DNA of 64,000 bases, taken from positions 1 to 64,000 of the forward strand of contig NZ_LMRZ01000007.1 of assembly GCF_001428305.1 (NCBI RefSeq). The letters are read 5' to 3'. The stretch comes from Janibacter sp. Soil728. GTDB lineage: Bacteria; Actinomycetota; Actinomycetes; Actinomycetales; Dermatophilaceae. Position 1 is the stretch's first letter. The number at the start of each line of letters is the position of its first letter. The notes beneath the pieces are model-generated. The model did no database searches and was not told the origin of the DNA. It worked only from the letters and a program-made list of their open reading frames with translations. Of the stretch, positions 16,926 through 25,842 are shown piece after piece. The translations under genes were made by a program, and so were the position numbers.

Positions 16926-17434
16926 GCGGTCACCTCGCGCGGGACGAGCTCGCCGGCGGTGGCCACACCGGACCAGCGCTCGATCTCGGCGGGCAGGTCC
17001 AGGGCCTCGACGGGGGCCGCGTTGTCGTAGGCGCCCCACTCGCTCTGCGGCAGCATCCACATGACCTCGAACTCGTTGCCGTCCGGGTCAGCGGCGTACA
17101 CGCTCTTGGTGGCGCCGTGGCTGGACTCGCCGACGTAGGCGCCGAGCCCGGCGAGGGTCCGTCGTGCCTCGTCGAGGTCCTCGATCGTGTCGACCTGCCA
17201 GGCGAGGTGGTACAGCCCGATCGAGCCGCGCTCGCGGGCCGGCTGGGCGCCGACGCCGAAGAGCCCGAGGTCGTGGTGGTTGGTCGAGCGCGGCATCCGC
17301 AGGAAGGCGGCGCGCATCCGCGGCTCGTAGGCGATGGTCTCGGCGCCGAAGGCGTTGCGGTAGAAGGCGATGGAGCGCTCGACGTCGGCGACGAAGAGCA
17401 CCGCGTGGTTGAGGCGGACGGCTGGGATGGGCAT
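16922..17434 (-). CDS. VOC family (glyoxalase/extradiol dioxygenase-like) protein
   Basis: The 170-residue protein contains a two-module VOC fold: VRLNHAVLFVADVERSIAFYRNAFGAETI, then IGLYHLAWQVDTIEDLDEARRTLAGLGAYVGESSHGATKSVYAADPDGNEFEVMW. Likely metal ligands are the His of LNH, the His of YHLAWQ and the Glu of NEFEVMW. The ATG at 17434 was chosen because AAAGGAG lies 7 nt upstream. It forms a coupled pair with the alpha/beta hydrolase. Known family reactions are ring cleavage and glutathione/mycothiol-type isomerisation; which one applies cannot be told. Confidence 0.85.
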   Translation of the reverse strand: MPIPAVRLNHAVLFVADVERSIAFYRNAFGAETIAYEPRMRAAFLRMPRSTNHHDLGLFGVGAQPARERGSIGLYHLAWQVDTIEDLDEARRTLAGLGAYVGESSHGATKSVYAADPDGNEFEVMWMLPQSEWGAYDNAAPVEALDLPAEIERWSGVATAGELVPREVTA

Positions 17435-17499
17435 GGGCACGACTCCTTTGGAGCTGGCGTGGGACAAGGGGGAGGGGCTGGCGAAGGGGGGAGGCCGGG

Positions 17500-18075
17500 T
17501 CAGCTGATGACGCCGAAGCCCTCCGTCCAGGCGAACTTCTCGCGGGCGGCGAGGGTGATCTGCAGGAAGCCGATGGCCTCGAGCTCGCGGGCGCGCTTGA
17601 GGGCGCCGGCGTCGATGACCTTGAGCCCGCCGGAGGTGAGGACCTCGGTCAGGGACTGCTTCGCGGCGTCGTCGTCACCGGCGATGAGGGCCGTCGTCTG
17701 CAGCGGGCCCACCGTGCCCTCGGCCAGGGTGCTGGCGAAGTTGGTGTTGAAGGCCTTGACGACCTTGGCCGACGGGAGCGCCGCGGCGATCTTGGCCGCC
17801 ATGGAGCTGTCGGCGGGCACGACGAGCGCGTCCATCGTCGCGAAGTCGACCGGGTTGGTCAGGTCGACCACGATCTTGCCGGCGAGCTGCTCGCCGCGGG
17901 TGGTGATGATCTCGTCGACGGCGGTGTGGGGGACCGCGAGGACGACGATGTCGCCGGTCACGGCCACGCCCTGGTCGGAGGAGCCCAGGAGCTGCACGTC
18001 GTGGTTGCCGCGCTCGGCGACGGCCGCGATGGCGTTGGCCATGGTGCCGGTGCCGATGATGGAGATGCTCGTCAT
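17500..18075 (-). CDS. NADP/F420-type reductase (F420_oxidored fold)
   Basis: This 191-residue Rossmann protein has ISIIGTGTMANAIA at the N-terminus, the strand VVLAVPHTAV and KVVKAFNTNFA, which mark the NADP-dependent F420 oxidoreductase family. The end (ITLAAREKFAWTEGFGVIS) is longer than the minimal domain. A paralogue is encoded just upstream (18163-18801). An operator-like repeat lies at 18091-18104. It may reduce F420 or another deazaflavin/flavin; enzymes of this fold are often assigned F420 function without proof. Confidence 0.82.
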   Translation of the reverse strand: MTSISIIGTGTMANAIAAVAERGNHDVQLLGSSDQGVAVTGDIVVLAVPHTAVDEIITTRGEQLAGKIVVDLTNPVDFATMDALVVPADSSMAAKIAAALPSAKVVKAFNTNFASTLAEGTVGPLQTTALIAGDDDAAKQSLTEVLTSGGLKVIDAGALKRARELEAIGFLQITLAAREKFAWTEGFGVIS

Positions 18076-18090
18076 GGTGACCCCTAGAAG

Positions 18091-18145
18091 GTTGTTGGTT
18101 CAACTATGTGGCTTCACCGTAGCGATATTTAGTTGTTGCGTCAAC
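18091..18145. promoter_or_regulatory. Two GTTG-N6-CAAC operators
   Basis: GTTGTTGGTTCAAC (18091-18104) and GTTGTTGCGTCAAC (18132-18145) are near-identical 4-6-4 inverted repeats within the 87-bp gap upstream of the 17500-18075 gene. A third related site lies upstream of the LLM gene. A dimeric repressor such as a MarR- or HxlR-type protein is the likely ligand; its gene is not in this window. Confidence 0.65.
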
Positions 18146-18162
18146 CAAGGGTCGAAGGGGGG

Positions 18163-18801
18163 TCAGCCCCGCGCCGCGACACCGACGAGATCGCGCAGCG
18201 CACCTGCGTCGACGTTCGCGCCGAAGGCCGGCCGCCCCGGCTCGAGCGCGCGCCCCTCGGTCAGCGCCCCGATGGTCACCGGGTCGAAGCCGAGCTCGTC
18301 GACGAGGCGGGAGACCTCCGCGACGTCGTCGGGTGCATCGCCGGCGATCGCGATGGCCTTGCGGCCCTCGGCGCCCGCGGGGAGCGCCCCGTCCTCGAGG
18401 TCGTGGTAGCCCATGTGGTTGAGCGCCTTGACGACCCGTGAGGTGGGCGGGTGCGCCGCGACGACCTCGCTCGTGGTGGTGCGCGGGTCGGTGAGGTCGT
18501 CGCGGATGCCGTCGACCTCCCACCAGTAGTTCATCGCGTCGACGACGAGCGTGCCGGCGAGGGCGTCGGGTGGGACCGACGCGTGCTTGCCGAGGGGGAG
18601 GGCGAGGATGACGACGTCCGCGCGGGCGGCGGCGTCGGCGGCGGTCGTCGCCTCGGCGCCGGGGGCGAGCACCTCGACGGTCAGGGCGATCCGCTCGGGG
18701 TCGCCCGACCCGGCGACGAGCGCCTCGTGACCCGCGGCGACGGCCAGCCGGGCGAGCACGGTGCCGAGCTTGCCGGCGCCGAGGATCGCGATGGTGCTCA
18801 T
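18163..18801 (-). CDS. NADPH-dependent F420 reductase-like protein
   Basis: The 212-residue Rossmann protein starts [35 protein letters not shown] and has [13 protein letters not shown] and [16 protein letters not shown], both typical of F420-dependent NADP reductases. It may recycle F420H2 or act on NADP directly. The ATG at 18801 overlaps the stop of the upstream LLM oxidoreductase gene (ATGA). Pairing with an LLM enzyme fits a reduced-cofactor supply role. Confidence 0.85.
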   Translation of the reverse strand: MSTIAILGAGKLGTVLARLAVAAGHEALVAGSGDPERIALTVEVLAPGAEATTAADAAARADVVILALPLGKHASVPPDALAGTLVVDAMNYWWEVDGIRDDLTDPRTTTSEVVAAHPPTSRVVKALNHMGYHDLEDGALPAGAEGRKAIAIAGDAPDDVAEVSRLVDELGFDPVTIGALTEGRALEPGRPAFGANVDAGALRDLVGVAARG

Positions 18802-19898
18802 GCGTCGCCCCCTTCGCCCGGGGTTGTGCCTGCGGAGCCGACGCCCGTCGGGGCCAGGTCCGCGAGCAGCTCGCGGACCCGAGGCGCGACCTCGCGGCCG
18901 TACAGCTCGACGGCGCGCAGCCGGTCGTCGACCGGAGTGCTGCCGCTCGTGTAGACGAGGTCGAACCGTCGGGCGTCGATGGCGCGCAGGGCGTCGGCGA
19001 TGCGCTGGGCGACGGTCTCGGGGGAGCCGATGTACAGCGACCCGTGGGCGATCTCGTCCTCGAAGGACTCGCGCGTCACCGGCGGCCACCCGCGCTCGGC
19101 ACCGAGCCGGTCGCGGTTGCGCTTGTAGTGCGGCCAGACGATGTCTGCCGCCGCCTGGTCGGTGTCGGCGACGAAGCCGTGCGAGTGCATGCCCACGGGG
19201 TGCGGGGTCGTGCCGTACTGCGCGGCGGCCCGGCGGTAGAGGTCGACGTAGGGGGCGAAGCGCGCCGGGGAGCCGCCGATGATCGCGAGCATGAGAGGCA
19301 GGTCGTAGCGCGCGGCGCGGATGACCGACTGCGGCGACCCGCCGACGCCCACCCAGGTGTCGAGATGGCCCGACTCGGTGCGTGGGTGGACCTGCGCGTC
19401 GGTGAGCGGCGAGCGCGTCGTGCCCTGCCAGGTGACCGGCTCCTCCTTGAGCAGCTCGGCGAAGAGCTGGATCTTCTCCTCGAAGAGGGTGTCGTAGTCG
19501 GCGAGGTCGAAGCCGAAGAGCGGGAAGGACTCGGTGAAGGAACCGCGGCCGAGGATCACCTGCGCGCGGCCGCCGGACATCGCGTCGACGGTGGAGAAGC
19601 GCTGGAAGACGCGCACCGGGTCGTCGGACGACAGCACGGTCACGCCGGACGCGAGCTTGATCCGCTCGGTGCGCGTCGCGAGGCCGGCGAGCACGGTCTC
19701 GGGGGAGGAGATCGCGTAGTCGGACCGGTGGTGCTCACCGAGCGCGATGACGTCGACGCCGACCCGGTCGGCGAGCACGCCCTCCTCGATGACGCGCCGG
19801 ATCGCCTCGGCCTCCGAGACGAGGGCGCCGTGGCCGTCCTCGGGGATGTCGCCGAAGGTGTCGAGACCGAGCTCGATCTGGGTGGGGGGCGTGGTCAT
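18798..19898 (-). CDS. LLM class flavin-dependent oxidoreductase
   Basis: This 366-residue luciferase-like TIM-barrel protein begins [18 protein letters not shown] and contains [73 protein letters not shown] and [18 protein letters not shown]. All are conserved in bacterial luciferase-like monooxygenases that use FMNH2 or F420. The start at 19898 is preferred over an upstream ATG because GGAAGG precedes it. The gene is divergent from the polylysine-synthetase-like gene and leads the minus-strand flavin/F420 set. Substrate unknown. Confidence 0.88.
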   Translation of the reverse strand: MTTPPTQIELGLDTFGDIPEDGHGALVSEAEAIRRVIEEGVLADRVGVDVIALGEHHRSDYAISSPETVLAGLATRTERIKLASGVTVLSSDDPVRVFQRFSTVDAMSGGRAQVILGRGSFTESFPLFGFDLADYDTLFEEKIQLFAELLKEEPVTWQGTTRSPLTDAQVHPRTESGHLDTWVGVGGSPQSVIRAARYDLPLMLAIIGGSPARFAPYVDLYRRAAAQYGTTPHPVGMHSHGFVADTDQAAADIVWPHYKRNRDRLGAERGWPPVTRESFEDEIAHGSLYIGSPETVAQRIADALRAIDARRFDLVYTSGSTPVDDRLRAVELYGREVAPRVRELLADLAPTGVGSAGTTPGEGGDA

Positions 19899-19929
19899 CG
19901 CGGCCTTCCGGTCGGAGATGGAAGTAATT

Positions 19930-19943
19930 GTTGTCGATTCAAT
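19930..19943. promoter_or_regulatory. GTTG-N6-CAAT operator
   Basis: GTTGTCGATTCAAT lies 32-45 bp upstream of the LLM gene start. It fits the 4-6-4 pattern of the pair at 18091-18145, suggesting that one regulator controls both promoters of this flavin/F420 gene set. Confidence 0.55.
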
Positions 19944-19987
19944 CAACCAGTGTGCCCGATGCGCTATTCCGACCGACCGGACCCCAG

Positions 19988-22900
19988 ATGTTCACCTTCG
20001 CAGTCCACGATGCGCCCGTGACCTCCCCTTCGTCCTTGTTGCCGGCGCTCCTCGCTGGTGACCGGGCCACCGATCCGCGCACCCTCGTCGACATCTTCAT
20101 GAGCGTCGTGTCGGCCAACCCGGACGCACCGGCCGTCGACAGCGGACGCGAAAAGCTCACCTACGCCGAGCTGGGCGAGGCGGCGTCGGCGGTGGCCGAG
20201 CAGCTGGCGGAGCTCGGGATCGGCCCGGGGGACAAGGTCGGGGTGCGCATCCGCTCCGGCTCCACCGACCTCTATGTCGCGATCATCGGGATCCTCGTCG
20301 CGGGCGCGGCGTACGTCCCCGTCGACGCGGACGACCCCGACGAGCGGGCGCGGGTGGTCTTCGAGGAGTCCGGTGCCGCGGCCGTCATCGGCAATGACCT
20401 GGTCATCTCGACCACCGTTGCAGGCCAAGGGCGCTCGCCGATCGAGCCGGCGCATCCCGGGACGAGTGACGACGCCTGGGTGATCTTCACGTCCGGGTCC
20501 ACCGGCAAGCCGAAGGGGGTGGCCGTCACCCACCGCAACGCGGCCGCCTTCGTCGACGCCGAGTCGCAGATGTTTCTCGTCGACGACCCGATCGCCCCGG
20601 GGGACCGGGTGATGGCCGGGCTGTCCGTCGCCTTCGACGCCAGCTGCGAGGAGATGTGGCTGGCCTGGGCCTACGGCGCCTGTCTCGTGCCCGCACCCCG
20701 CTCGCTCGTGCGCTCGGGCGTCGACGTCGGCCCGTGGCTGCTGGCCAACGAGATCACCATCGTCTCGACCGTGCCGACCCTCGTCTCGCTGTGGCCGCCG
20801 AGCTCGCTGGAGCGGGTCCGGTTGCTCATCATGGGTGGCGAGGCCTGCCCGGCCGAGCTGGCCGCGCGCCTCCAGGCGCCGGGCCGCGAGGTGTGGAACA
20901 CCTACGGCCCCACCGAGGCCACAGTCGTCGCCTGCGGCGCGATGCTCGACGGCAGCGACCCCGTGCGCATCGGCCTGCCGCTCGCCGGCTGGGACCTCGC
21001 CGTCGTCGACGCGCAGGGGCACCCCGTGGCAGAAGGGGAGTCCGGTGAGCTGATCATCGGTGGCGTCGGCCTGGCCCGCTACCTCGACCCGGCCAAGGAC
21101 GCCGAGAAGTACGCCGCCATGCCCACCCTCGGCTGGGAGCGCGCCTACCGCTCCGGCGACGTGGTGCGCAACGACCCGCTCGGGCTCGTCTTCGCCGGCC
21201 GCGCCGACGACCAGATCAAGCTCGGCGGCCGACGGATCGAGCTCGGCGAGATCGACGAGCAGCTGCTGCGCCTGCCGGGCGTCGTCTCCGCAGCGGCCGC
21301 CGTCCGCTCCACCCGGGCGGGCAACAAGCTGCTCGTCGGGTACCTGACGACCGACGCGCAGTACGACGCTGCGCGGGCCAGGGACCTGCTGCGCGAGCGC
21401 ATGCCCGCCGCGCTCGTGCCGCGCCTGGCAGTCGTCGACGAGCTGCCCACCCGCACCTCGGGCAAGGTCGACCGCGACGCCCTCCCGTGGCCGCTGCCCA
21501 CCTCCGACGACACCCCGGCGACCGGGGAGCTCGGCCAGAGCGAGCAGTGGATCGCGGGACTGTGGGCAGAGATCATCGGCGCCCAGGTGAGCGACCCCTC
21601 GGTCGACTTCTTCGACCTCGGGGGAGGCTCGCTGACTGCCGCGCAGGTCGTCAGCCGCCTGCGCGAGCGCAACCCCGAGACGACCGTCGGTGACCTCTAC
21701 GCGCACCCGACCCTCGGCGACCTCGCGGCCTGGCTCGACGAGTCCGCGGCGGCGTCGACGATGGTCCTCACCGACCGCAAGGTCCGACCCATCCGTCCAC
21801 GGACCCAGGCGGCCCAGCTCGCGGCGATGGTCCCCCTTCGCGCTCTGGCGGGGATGCGGTGGGTGGCGTGGCTGCTGCTGGGCTCGACCATCGGGCACGT
21901 CGTCCTGCCGTGGCTGCCGGCCTTCCCCCTCTGGCTCGTCGCGATCACCACGGCGCTCTTCCTCTCCGCCCCAGGCCGGATGGCGCTCGCCGCGCTCCTG
22001 GCGCGGCTGGTCCTGCGCGGCGTGAGGCCCGGCTCCCACCCGCGTGGGGGCAAGATCCACTTGCGGTTGTGGATGGCGGGGCGCATCCAGGACGAGCTGG
22101 CCGCGGCTTCGCTGTCCGGCGCGGTCTGGTTCCGTTGGTACGCAACGCTCCTCGGAGCCAAGATCGGCGAAGGGGTGGATCTGCACGCCCTCCCGCCGGT
22201 CACCGGATGGCTGGACGTGGGGCCGGGGGCCTCGATCGAGCCGGAGGTGGACCTGCTCGGTCACTGGATCGACGGGGACCGCGTGCACGTCGGCCCGATC
22301 ACCATCGGAGCCGCCGCCAGGGTCGGCGCCCGCAGCACCATCTCCCCGGGGTCGGTCATCGGTCCGGGGGCGGAGGTGGCCCCCGGCTCGCACGTCATGG
22401 GTGCCGTGACGCAGGACGAGTTCTGGTCGGGCGCCCCTGCGGAGCCGCATGGCCGGGCCCGCGGACCGTGGTCGCAGCAGCAGGCGCCGGCCCCCAGGGC
22501 ATGGCTCCTCGGCTACGCGATGCTCGCTCTGCTCATCGCCTCCCTGCCCGGGCTGGCGGCCCTCGTCGGTGCGGCCGTGCTCTGGCCGGCCGTGTCCGGG
22601 ACGCAGAGTCTCTGGGAGGCCGTGGTCGCCGCCCTTGCCTGGCTCCCGCTCTCTGCACTCGTCGGCTACCTCGTCCTCGCGCTGCTCGTCCTCGCACTCA
22701 CCCGGTTGCTCGCCACGCTCGTCCAGCCCGGTCACTACCCGGTGCGCTCGGCAGCCGGTCTGGCCATCTGGGGCACGGTCCGCCTGCTCGACGAGGCGCG
22801 CGACTGGCTCTTCCCCATCTACTCCAGCGCCTTCACCCCGATCTGGCTGCGGCTGCTGGGTGCTCGCGTCGGCGTCGGTGTCGAGGCCTCGACGGTGATG

Positions 22901-23890
22901 CTCATCCCCAAGCTCGTGCGCGTGGGCGACCACGCCTTCCTCGCCGACGACACGATGATCGGTAGCTATGAGCTCGGCGGTGGGTGGATCCGCGTCGAGC
23001 GGGTCAAGGTCGGCAAGCGCTCCTTCGTCGGCAACTCCGGGATGCTCGCGCCCGGCCGCCGGGTACCCAAGCGCTCGCTCGTGGCCGTGCTCTCCGCGGC
23101 CCCCGGGCGCGGGGTGGCCAAGGCCGGCCAGTCCTACATCGGCTCGCCACCGCGCAAGCTGCGGCGCGACGCAGCTGACCAGGACTCCAGCCGCACCTAT
23201 GACCCGCCGAGGCGGCTGAAGGTCCTGCGGGCGCTCGTCGAGCTCTGTCGGGTCATCCCGCTGTGGTGCTCGGTCGCGCTCAACGTCGCCGTGGGGGTCG
23301 CGCTGCTGGCGCTTCTCGACCGATCAGTCTGGGCCGCAGTGCTGCTCGCCGGCCCGGTGATGATCGTCGGCAGCCACGTGGCAGCCGGGATCACCCTCGT
23401 GGCCAAGTGGGTCCTCGTCGGCCGCCACCGCGTGGGGGAGCACGAGCTGTGGACTCCCTTCGTCTGGCGCAACGAGCTCGCCGACACCTTCACCGAGATG
23501 CTCGCGGCGCCGTGGTTCGCCCGGATCACCGCCGGCACGCCGGCGCTCAACGCCTGGCTGCGCCTCATGGGCAGCACGGTCGGCGCGGGCGTCTGGTGCG
23601 ACACCTACTGGCTCCCCGAGAGCGACCTCGTCCGGCTCGGCGACGGCGCGACCGTCAACCACGGCTGCGTCGTGCAGACCCACCTCTTCCACGACCGTGT
23701 GCTGAGCATGGACACGGTCGTCCTCGAGGCCGGGGCGACGCTCGGACCCAACAGCGTCATCCTCCCTTCGTCCAGCATCGGGAAGAATGCGACGGTCGGC
23801 CCGGCATCACTGGTGATGCGCGGCGAAGGCGTACCGTCGCGCACACGATGGATCGGCAACCCGATCGGACCGTGGGAGGAGCGCGAGTGA
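19988..23890 (+). CDS. Polylysine-synthetase-like single-module NRPS (A-T-transmembrane tandem domains)
   Basis: The protein has about 1300 residues. An adenylation domain (about 30-520) has FTSGSTGKPKG, the A4 segment FDASCEEMW, YGPTEAT and the terminal Lys in RTSGKVDRDALP. A thiolation domain follows with the phosphopantetheine Ser in DFFDLGGGSL (about 546). There is no ordinary condensation or thioesterase domain. The rest is three repeated units of membrane helices plus hexapeptide-repeat (LbH) folds, matching the terminal region of epsilon-polylysine synthetase (Pls). Aligning with GrsA gives the tentative pocket code D-A-E-S-I-G-T-V-V-K, close to lysine-activating modules. The start at 19988 (ATG) is uncertain; GTG 20018 is possible. 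Downstream are a coupled M1 peptidase and a PPTase. Confidence 0.88.
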   Translation: MFTFAVHDAPVTSPSSLLPALLAGDRATDPRTLVDIFMSVVSANPDAPAVDSGREKLTYAELGEAASAVAEQLAELGIGPGDKVGVRIRSGSTDLYVAIIGILVAGAAYVPVDADDPDERARVVFEESGAAAVIGNDLVISTTVAGQGRSPIEPAHPGTSDDAWVIFTSGSTGKPKGVAVTHRNAAAFVDAESQMFLVDDPIAPGDRVMAGLSVAFDASCEEMWLAWAYGACLVPAPRSLVRSGVDVGPWLLANEITIVSTVPTLVSLWPPSSLERVRLLIMGGEACPAELAARLQAPGREVWNTYGPTEATVVACGAMLDGSDPVRIGLPLAGWDLAVVDAQGHPVAEGESGELIIGGVGLARYLDPAKDAEKYAAMPTLGWERAYRSGDVVRNDPLGLVFAGRADDQIKLGGRRIELGEIDEQLLRLPGVVSAAAAVRSTRAGNKLLVGYLTTDAQYDAARARDLLRERMPAALVPRLAVVDELPTRTSGKVDRDALPWPLPTSDDTPATGELGQSEQWIAGLWAEIIGAQVSDPSVDFFDLGGGSLTAAQVVSRLRERNPETTVGDLYAHPTLGDLAAWLDESAAASTMVLTDRKVRPIRPRTQAAQLAAMVPLRALAGMRWVAWLLLGSTIGHVVLPWLPAFPLWLVAITTALFLSAPGRMALAALLARLVLRGVRPGSHPRGGKIHLRLWMAGRIQDELAAASLSGAVWFRWYATLLGAKIGEGVDLHALPPVTGWLDVGPGASIEPEVDLLGHWIDGDRVHVGPITIGAAARVGARSTISPGSVIGPGAEVAPGSHVMGAVTQDEFWSGAPAEPHGRARGPWSQQQAPAPRAWLLGYAMLALLIASLPGLAALVGAAVLWPAVSGTQSLWEAVVAALAWLPLSALVGYLVLALLVLALTRLLATLVQPGHYPVRSAAGLAIWGTVRLLDEARDWLFPIYSSAFTPIWLRLLGARVGVGVEASTVMLIPKLVRVGDHAFLADDTMIGSYELGGGWIRVERVKVGKRSFVGNSGMLAPGRRVPKRSLVAVLSAAPGRGVAKAGQSYIGSPPRKLRRDAADQDSSRTYDPPRRLKVLRALVELCRVIPLWCSVALNVAVGVALLALLDRSVWAAVLLAGPVMIVGSHVAAGITLVAKWVLVGRHRVGEHELWTPFVWRNELADTFTEMLAAPWFARITAGTPALNAWLRLMGSTVGAGVWCDTYWLPESDLVRLGDGATVNHGCVVQTHLFHDRVLSMDTVVLEAGATLGPNSVILPSSSIGKNATVGPASLVMRGEGVPSRTRWIGNPIGPWEERE

Positions 23891-25197
23891 GGCGGCAGGG
23901 CACGGACGACTACGTCCCCGGGCACGGGGACGCGTCCTACGACGTGGAGCACTACGACCTGGTGCTCGACTACAAGGTCGTGGGCAACCGCCTCTCCGGG
24001 GAGGCGACCCTGACCTGCCGGGCGCTGCAACCGGTCAGCCGGGTGGAGCTGGACCTGCACTCCCTCAAGGTCGCCCGTGTGCACGTCGACGGCGCGATCG
24101 CCAAGTACACGCACCGCTTCGACCGTCTCGCCGTCACGCTCGGGCGCACGGTGCCTGAGGGCGAGGACTTCGAGGTGCGGGTCAGGTACGCCGGCACCCC
24201 CACGCAGGTGCGCAGCCGCCATCTCGGCGAGGCCGGCTGGGAGGAGCTCGAGGACGGCGTCCTCGTCGCCGCGCAGCCGCACGGGTCGCCGTCGTGGTTC
24301 CCGTGCAACGACCGGCCCGACGACAAGTCCACCTACGAGATCGCGCTCACCGTGGCGAAGGGGTACCACGTCGCCGTCGCCGGTGAGCTCGTCAGCAGCA
24401 CGACCCGCGGCAATGCCACGACCTGGACCTACCGCCAGGACGACCCGATGGCCACCTACCTCGCCACCGTCCAGATCGGCGACTACCAGGTGCTGGAGCA
24501 GAAGGGAGCGCCCGTCCCCGTCCGCGTCGTGGCACCCGCCAGCCGCCCCCGGGCCGGTTTCGAGGCGGCCTTCGGCAAGCAGCCGCAGATGCTGGCCTTC
24601 TACGTCGAGCACTTCGGGGACTACCCCTTCGCGTCGTACACGGCGGTGATCACCGACGACGACCTGGAGATCCCGCTGGAGTCGCAGGGCCTGTCGACCT
24701 TCGGCCGCAACTTCATGCGCGACGACTGGGAGAGCATCCGCCTCGTCGCCCACGAGCTGAGCCACCAGTGGTGGGGCAACTCCGTGACCCTCACGCACTG
24801 GCGTGACATCTGGCTGCACGAAGGCTTCGCCTGCTACTCCGAGTGGCTGTGGTCCGAGCACGTCGGCCTGATGAGCGTCGGCGAGCGCGCGGCGGACCAC
24901 CACGAGCGGGTGCGCACCGACGACGGCGACGAGCTGCTCCTCGGCGACCCCGGACCGGAGCTGATGTTCGACGACCGGGTCTACAAGCGCGGTGCGCTGA
25001 CGCTGCACGCGCTACGTCGCCGGATCGGTGACGACGCCTTCTTCGAGGTGCTGCGGACCTGGAGTGCCGCGCAGCGCTTTGCGAATGTCACGACGGCGAT
25101 GTTCGTCGAGCACGCGCAGGCAGTCACGGGGGAGGACCTCGGTGACCTCTTCCAGGCGTGGCTCTACGAGGTCGAGCTGCCGCCCCTGCCGGGCTGA
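23887..25197 (+). CDS. Short M1-family zinc metallopeptidase
   Basis: This 436-residue aminopeptidase N-like enzyme has the zinc site HELSHQWWGN with the third ligand Glu in LHEGFACYSEWLW. The N-terminal beta domain (DVEHYDLVLDYKVVGNRLSGEATLTCRAL) is of the M1 type. It lacks the C-terminal helical domain of full PepN (about 850 residues), as many bacterial M1 proteins do, and has no signal peptide. The GTG start overlaps the stop of the NRPS gene (GTGA), so the two are coupled. A role in degrading or trimming the product of that synthetase is inferred from this coupling and from known polylysine-degrading metallopeptidases in producers. Confidence 0.88.
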   Translation: MRRQGTDDYVPGHGDASYDVEHYDLVLDYKVVGNRLSGEATLTCRALQPVSRVELDLHSLKVARVHVDGAIAKYTHRFDRLAVTLGRTVPEGEDFEVRVRYAGTPTQVRSRHLGEAGWEELEDGVLVAAQPHGSPSWFPCNDRPDDKSTYEIALTVAKGYHVAVAGELVSSTTRGNATTWTYRQDDPMATYLATVQIGDYQVLEQKGAPVPVRVVAPASRPRAGFEAAFGKQPQMLAFYVEHFGDYPFASYTAVITDDDLEIPLESQGLSTFGRNFMRDDWESIRLVAHELSHQWWGNSVTLTHWRDIWLHEGFACYSEWLWSEHVGLMSVGERAADHHERVRTDDGDELLLGDPGPELMFDDRVYKRGALTLHALRRRIGDDAFFEVLRTWSAAQRFANVTTAMFVEHAQAVTGEDLGDLFQAWLYEVELPPLPG

Positions 25198-25817
25198 GGG
25201 ATGGTGGCGACGGCTGCGGCGAGGCCCCCGGGTGCCTCGATGTCCACGACCTGCCAGTCGGCGACCCGGATCTCGCTCATCGGCGTGCTCAGGCCCGTGC
25301 CGAGCGCCTTGAGGATCGCCTCCTTGCGGCACCACGCCGCCGCCCGCTGCATTGCCATAGGGGAATGCAAGTTTTCGCGCATTGCCATAGGGGAATGCAA
25401 GTTTTCGTGCATTGCCATAGGGGAATGCAAGTTTTCGCGCATTGCCATAGGGGAATGCGCGCGTCCGGACCCAGCCAGCCCGGGCCGGGTGGGGGCCGGC
25501 GCGGCCGGGTCCGGCTCGTCCGGGTGGAGGACGAGGGCCGGGTCCCAGCGGGCGTCGACCGCGGCGATCGACTCGACGTCGATCCCGACCGGGTCGTCGG
25601 CGACCACCGTGACGACGTGCTCGCCGCAGCGGGAGAGGCTGACGTGCGGGCTCGTCCCGTCGGGCAGACGGACCCATGGTCGGCCGTGGGTCGTCGATCC
25701 GCAGGTGGGGCAGTGGCGGCCGATGGTGACGGGGGATGACAGGTGTGCGCGCAGGGCGTCGTTCCCTTCGAGACGCTTGCTGCGCAAGCTCCCCAGGGAG
25801 CGGGCGTCGTGCCACAT
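25164..25817 (-). CDS. 4'-phosphopantetheinyl transferase (Sfp type) with in-frame repeat insertions
   Basis: The 217-residue protein would load phosphopantetheine onto carrier domains, the adjacent NRPS being the obvious client. Sfp-type motifs are present: VSLSRCGEHVV, the Mg-binding GIDVES and the catalytic WCRKEAILKALG. Between the last two, residues about 120-156 are a repeat of the 10-mer HSPMAM(R/H)ENL encoded by 30-bp tandem repeats at 25351-25458. Near the N-terminus, SLRSKRLEG is encoded by a REP-like palindrome. Both insertions keep the frame, so the gene may still be functional. The start at 25817 follows a weak GTGGAG. Its 3-prime end overlaps the M1 gene by 34 bp. Confidence 0.85.
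   Translation of the reverse strand: MWHDARSLGSLRSKRLEGNDALRAHLSSPVTIGRHCPTCGSTTHGRPWVRLPDGTSPHVSLSRCGEHVVTVVADDPVGIDVESIAAVDARWDPALVLHPDEPDPAAPAPTRPGLAGSGRAHSPMAMRENLHSPMAMHENLHSPMAMRENLHSPMAMQRAAAWCRKEAILKALGTGLSTPMSEIRVADWQVVDIEAPGGLAAAVATIPQPGRGGSSTS
25351..25458. repeat. 30-bp palindromic tandem repeat inside the PPTase gene
   Basis: There are three full copies and one 18-bp partial copy of a 30-bp unit (ATTGCCATAGGGGAATGCAA plus GTTTTCGYGC), with only one variable base. Each unit can form a small stem GCATT/AATGC around the GCCATAGGGG core. Copies abut directly with no spacers. The unit length is a multiple of three, so each adds exactly ten residues to the encoded enzyme. Confidence 0.95.
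25764..25802. repeat. REP-like palindrome copy inside PPTase N-terminus
   Basis: On the minus strand the sequence reads GCTCCCTGGGGAGCTTGCGC followed by AGCAAGCGTCTCGAAGGG. The inner GCTTGCGCAGCAAGC forms a stem. It matches the repeats at 41554-41659 and variants at 37091, 37799, 50549 and 51890, and is translated as SLGSLRSKRLEG. Confidence 0.8.
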
Positions 25818-25842
25818 GATCTCCACGAGAGCAGGGTAGGTC

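Noticed and set aside
19964-22933. Open frame of 989 codons on the minus strand
   Set aside because: It is the antisense shadow of the NRPS gene: composition is Arg/Gly/Asp-rich with no recognisable domain, as expected in GC-rich DNA.
25351-25458. Regular 30-bp repeats resembling a CRISPR array
   Set aside because: The units abut with no spacers, lie in a coding sequence and no cas gene is present.
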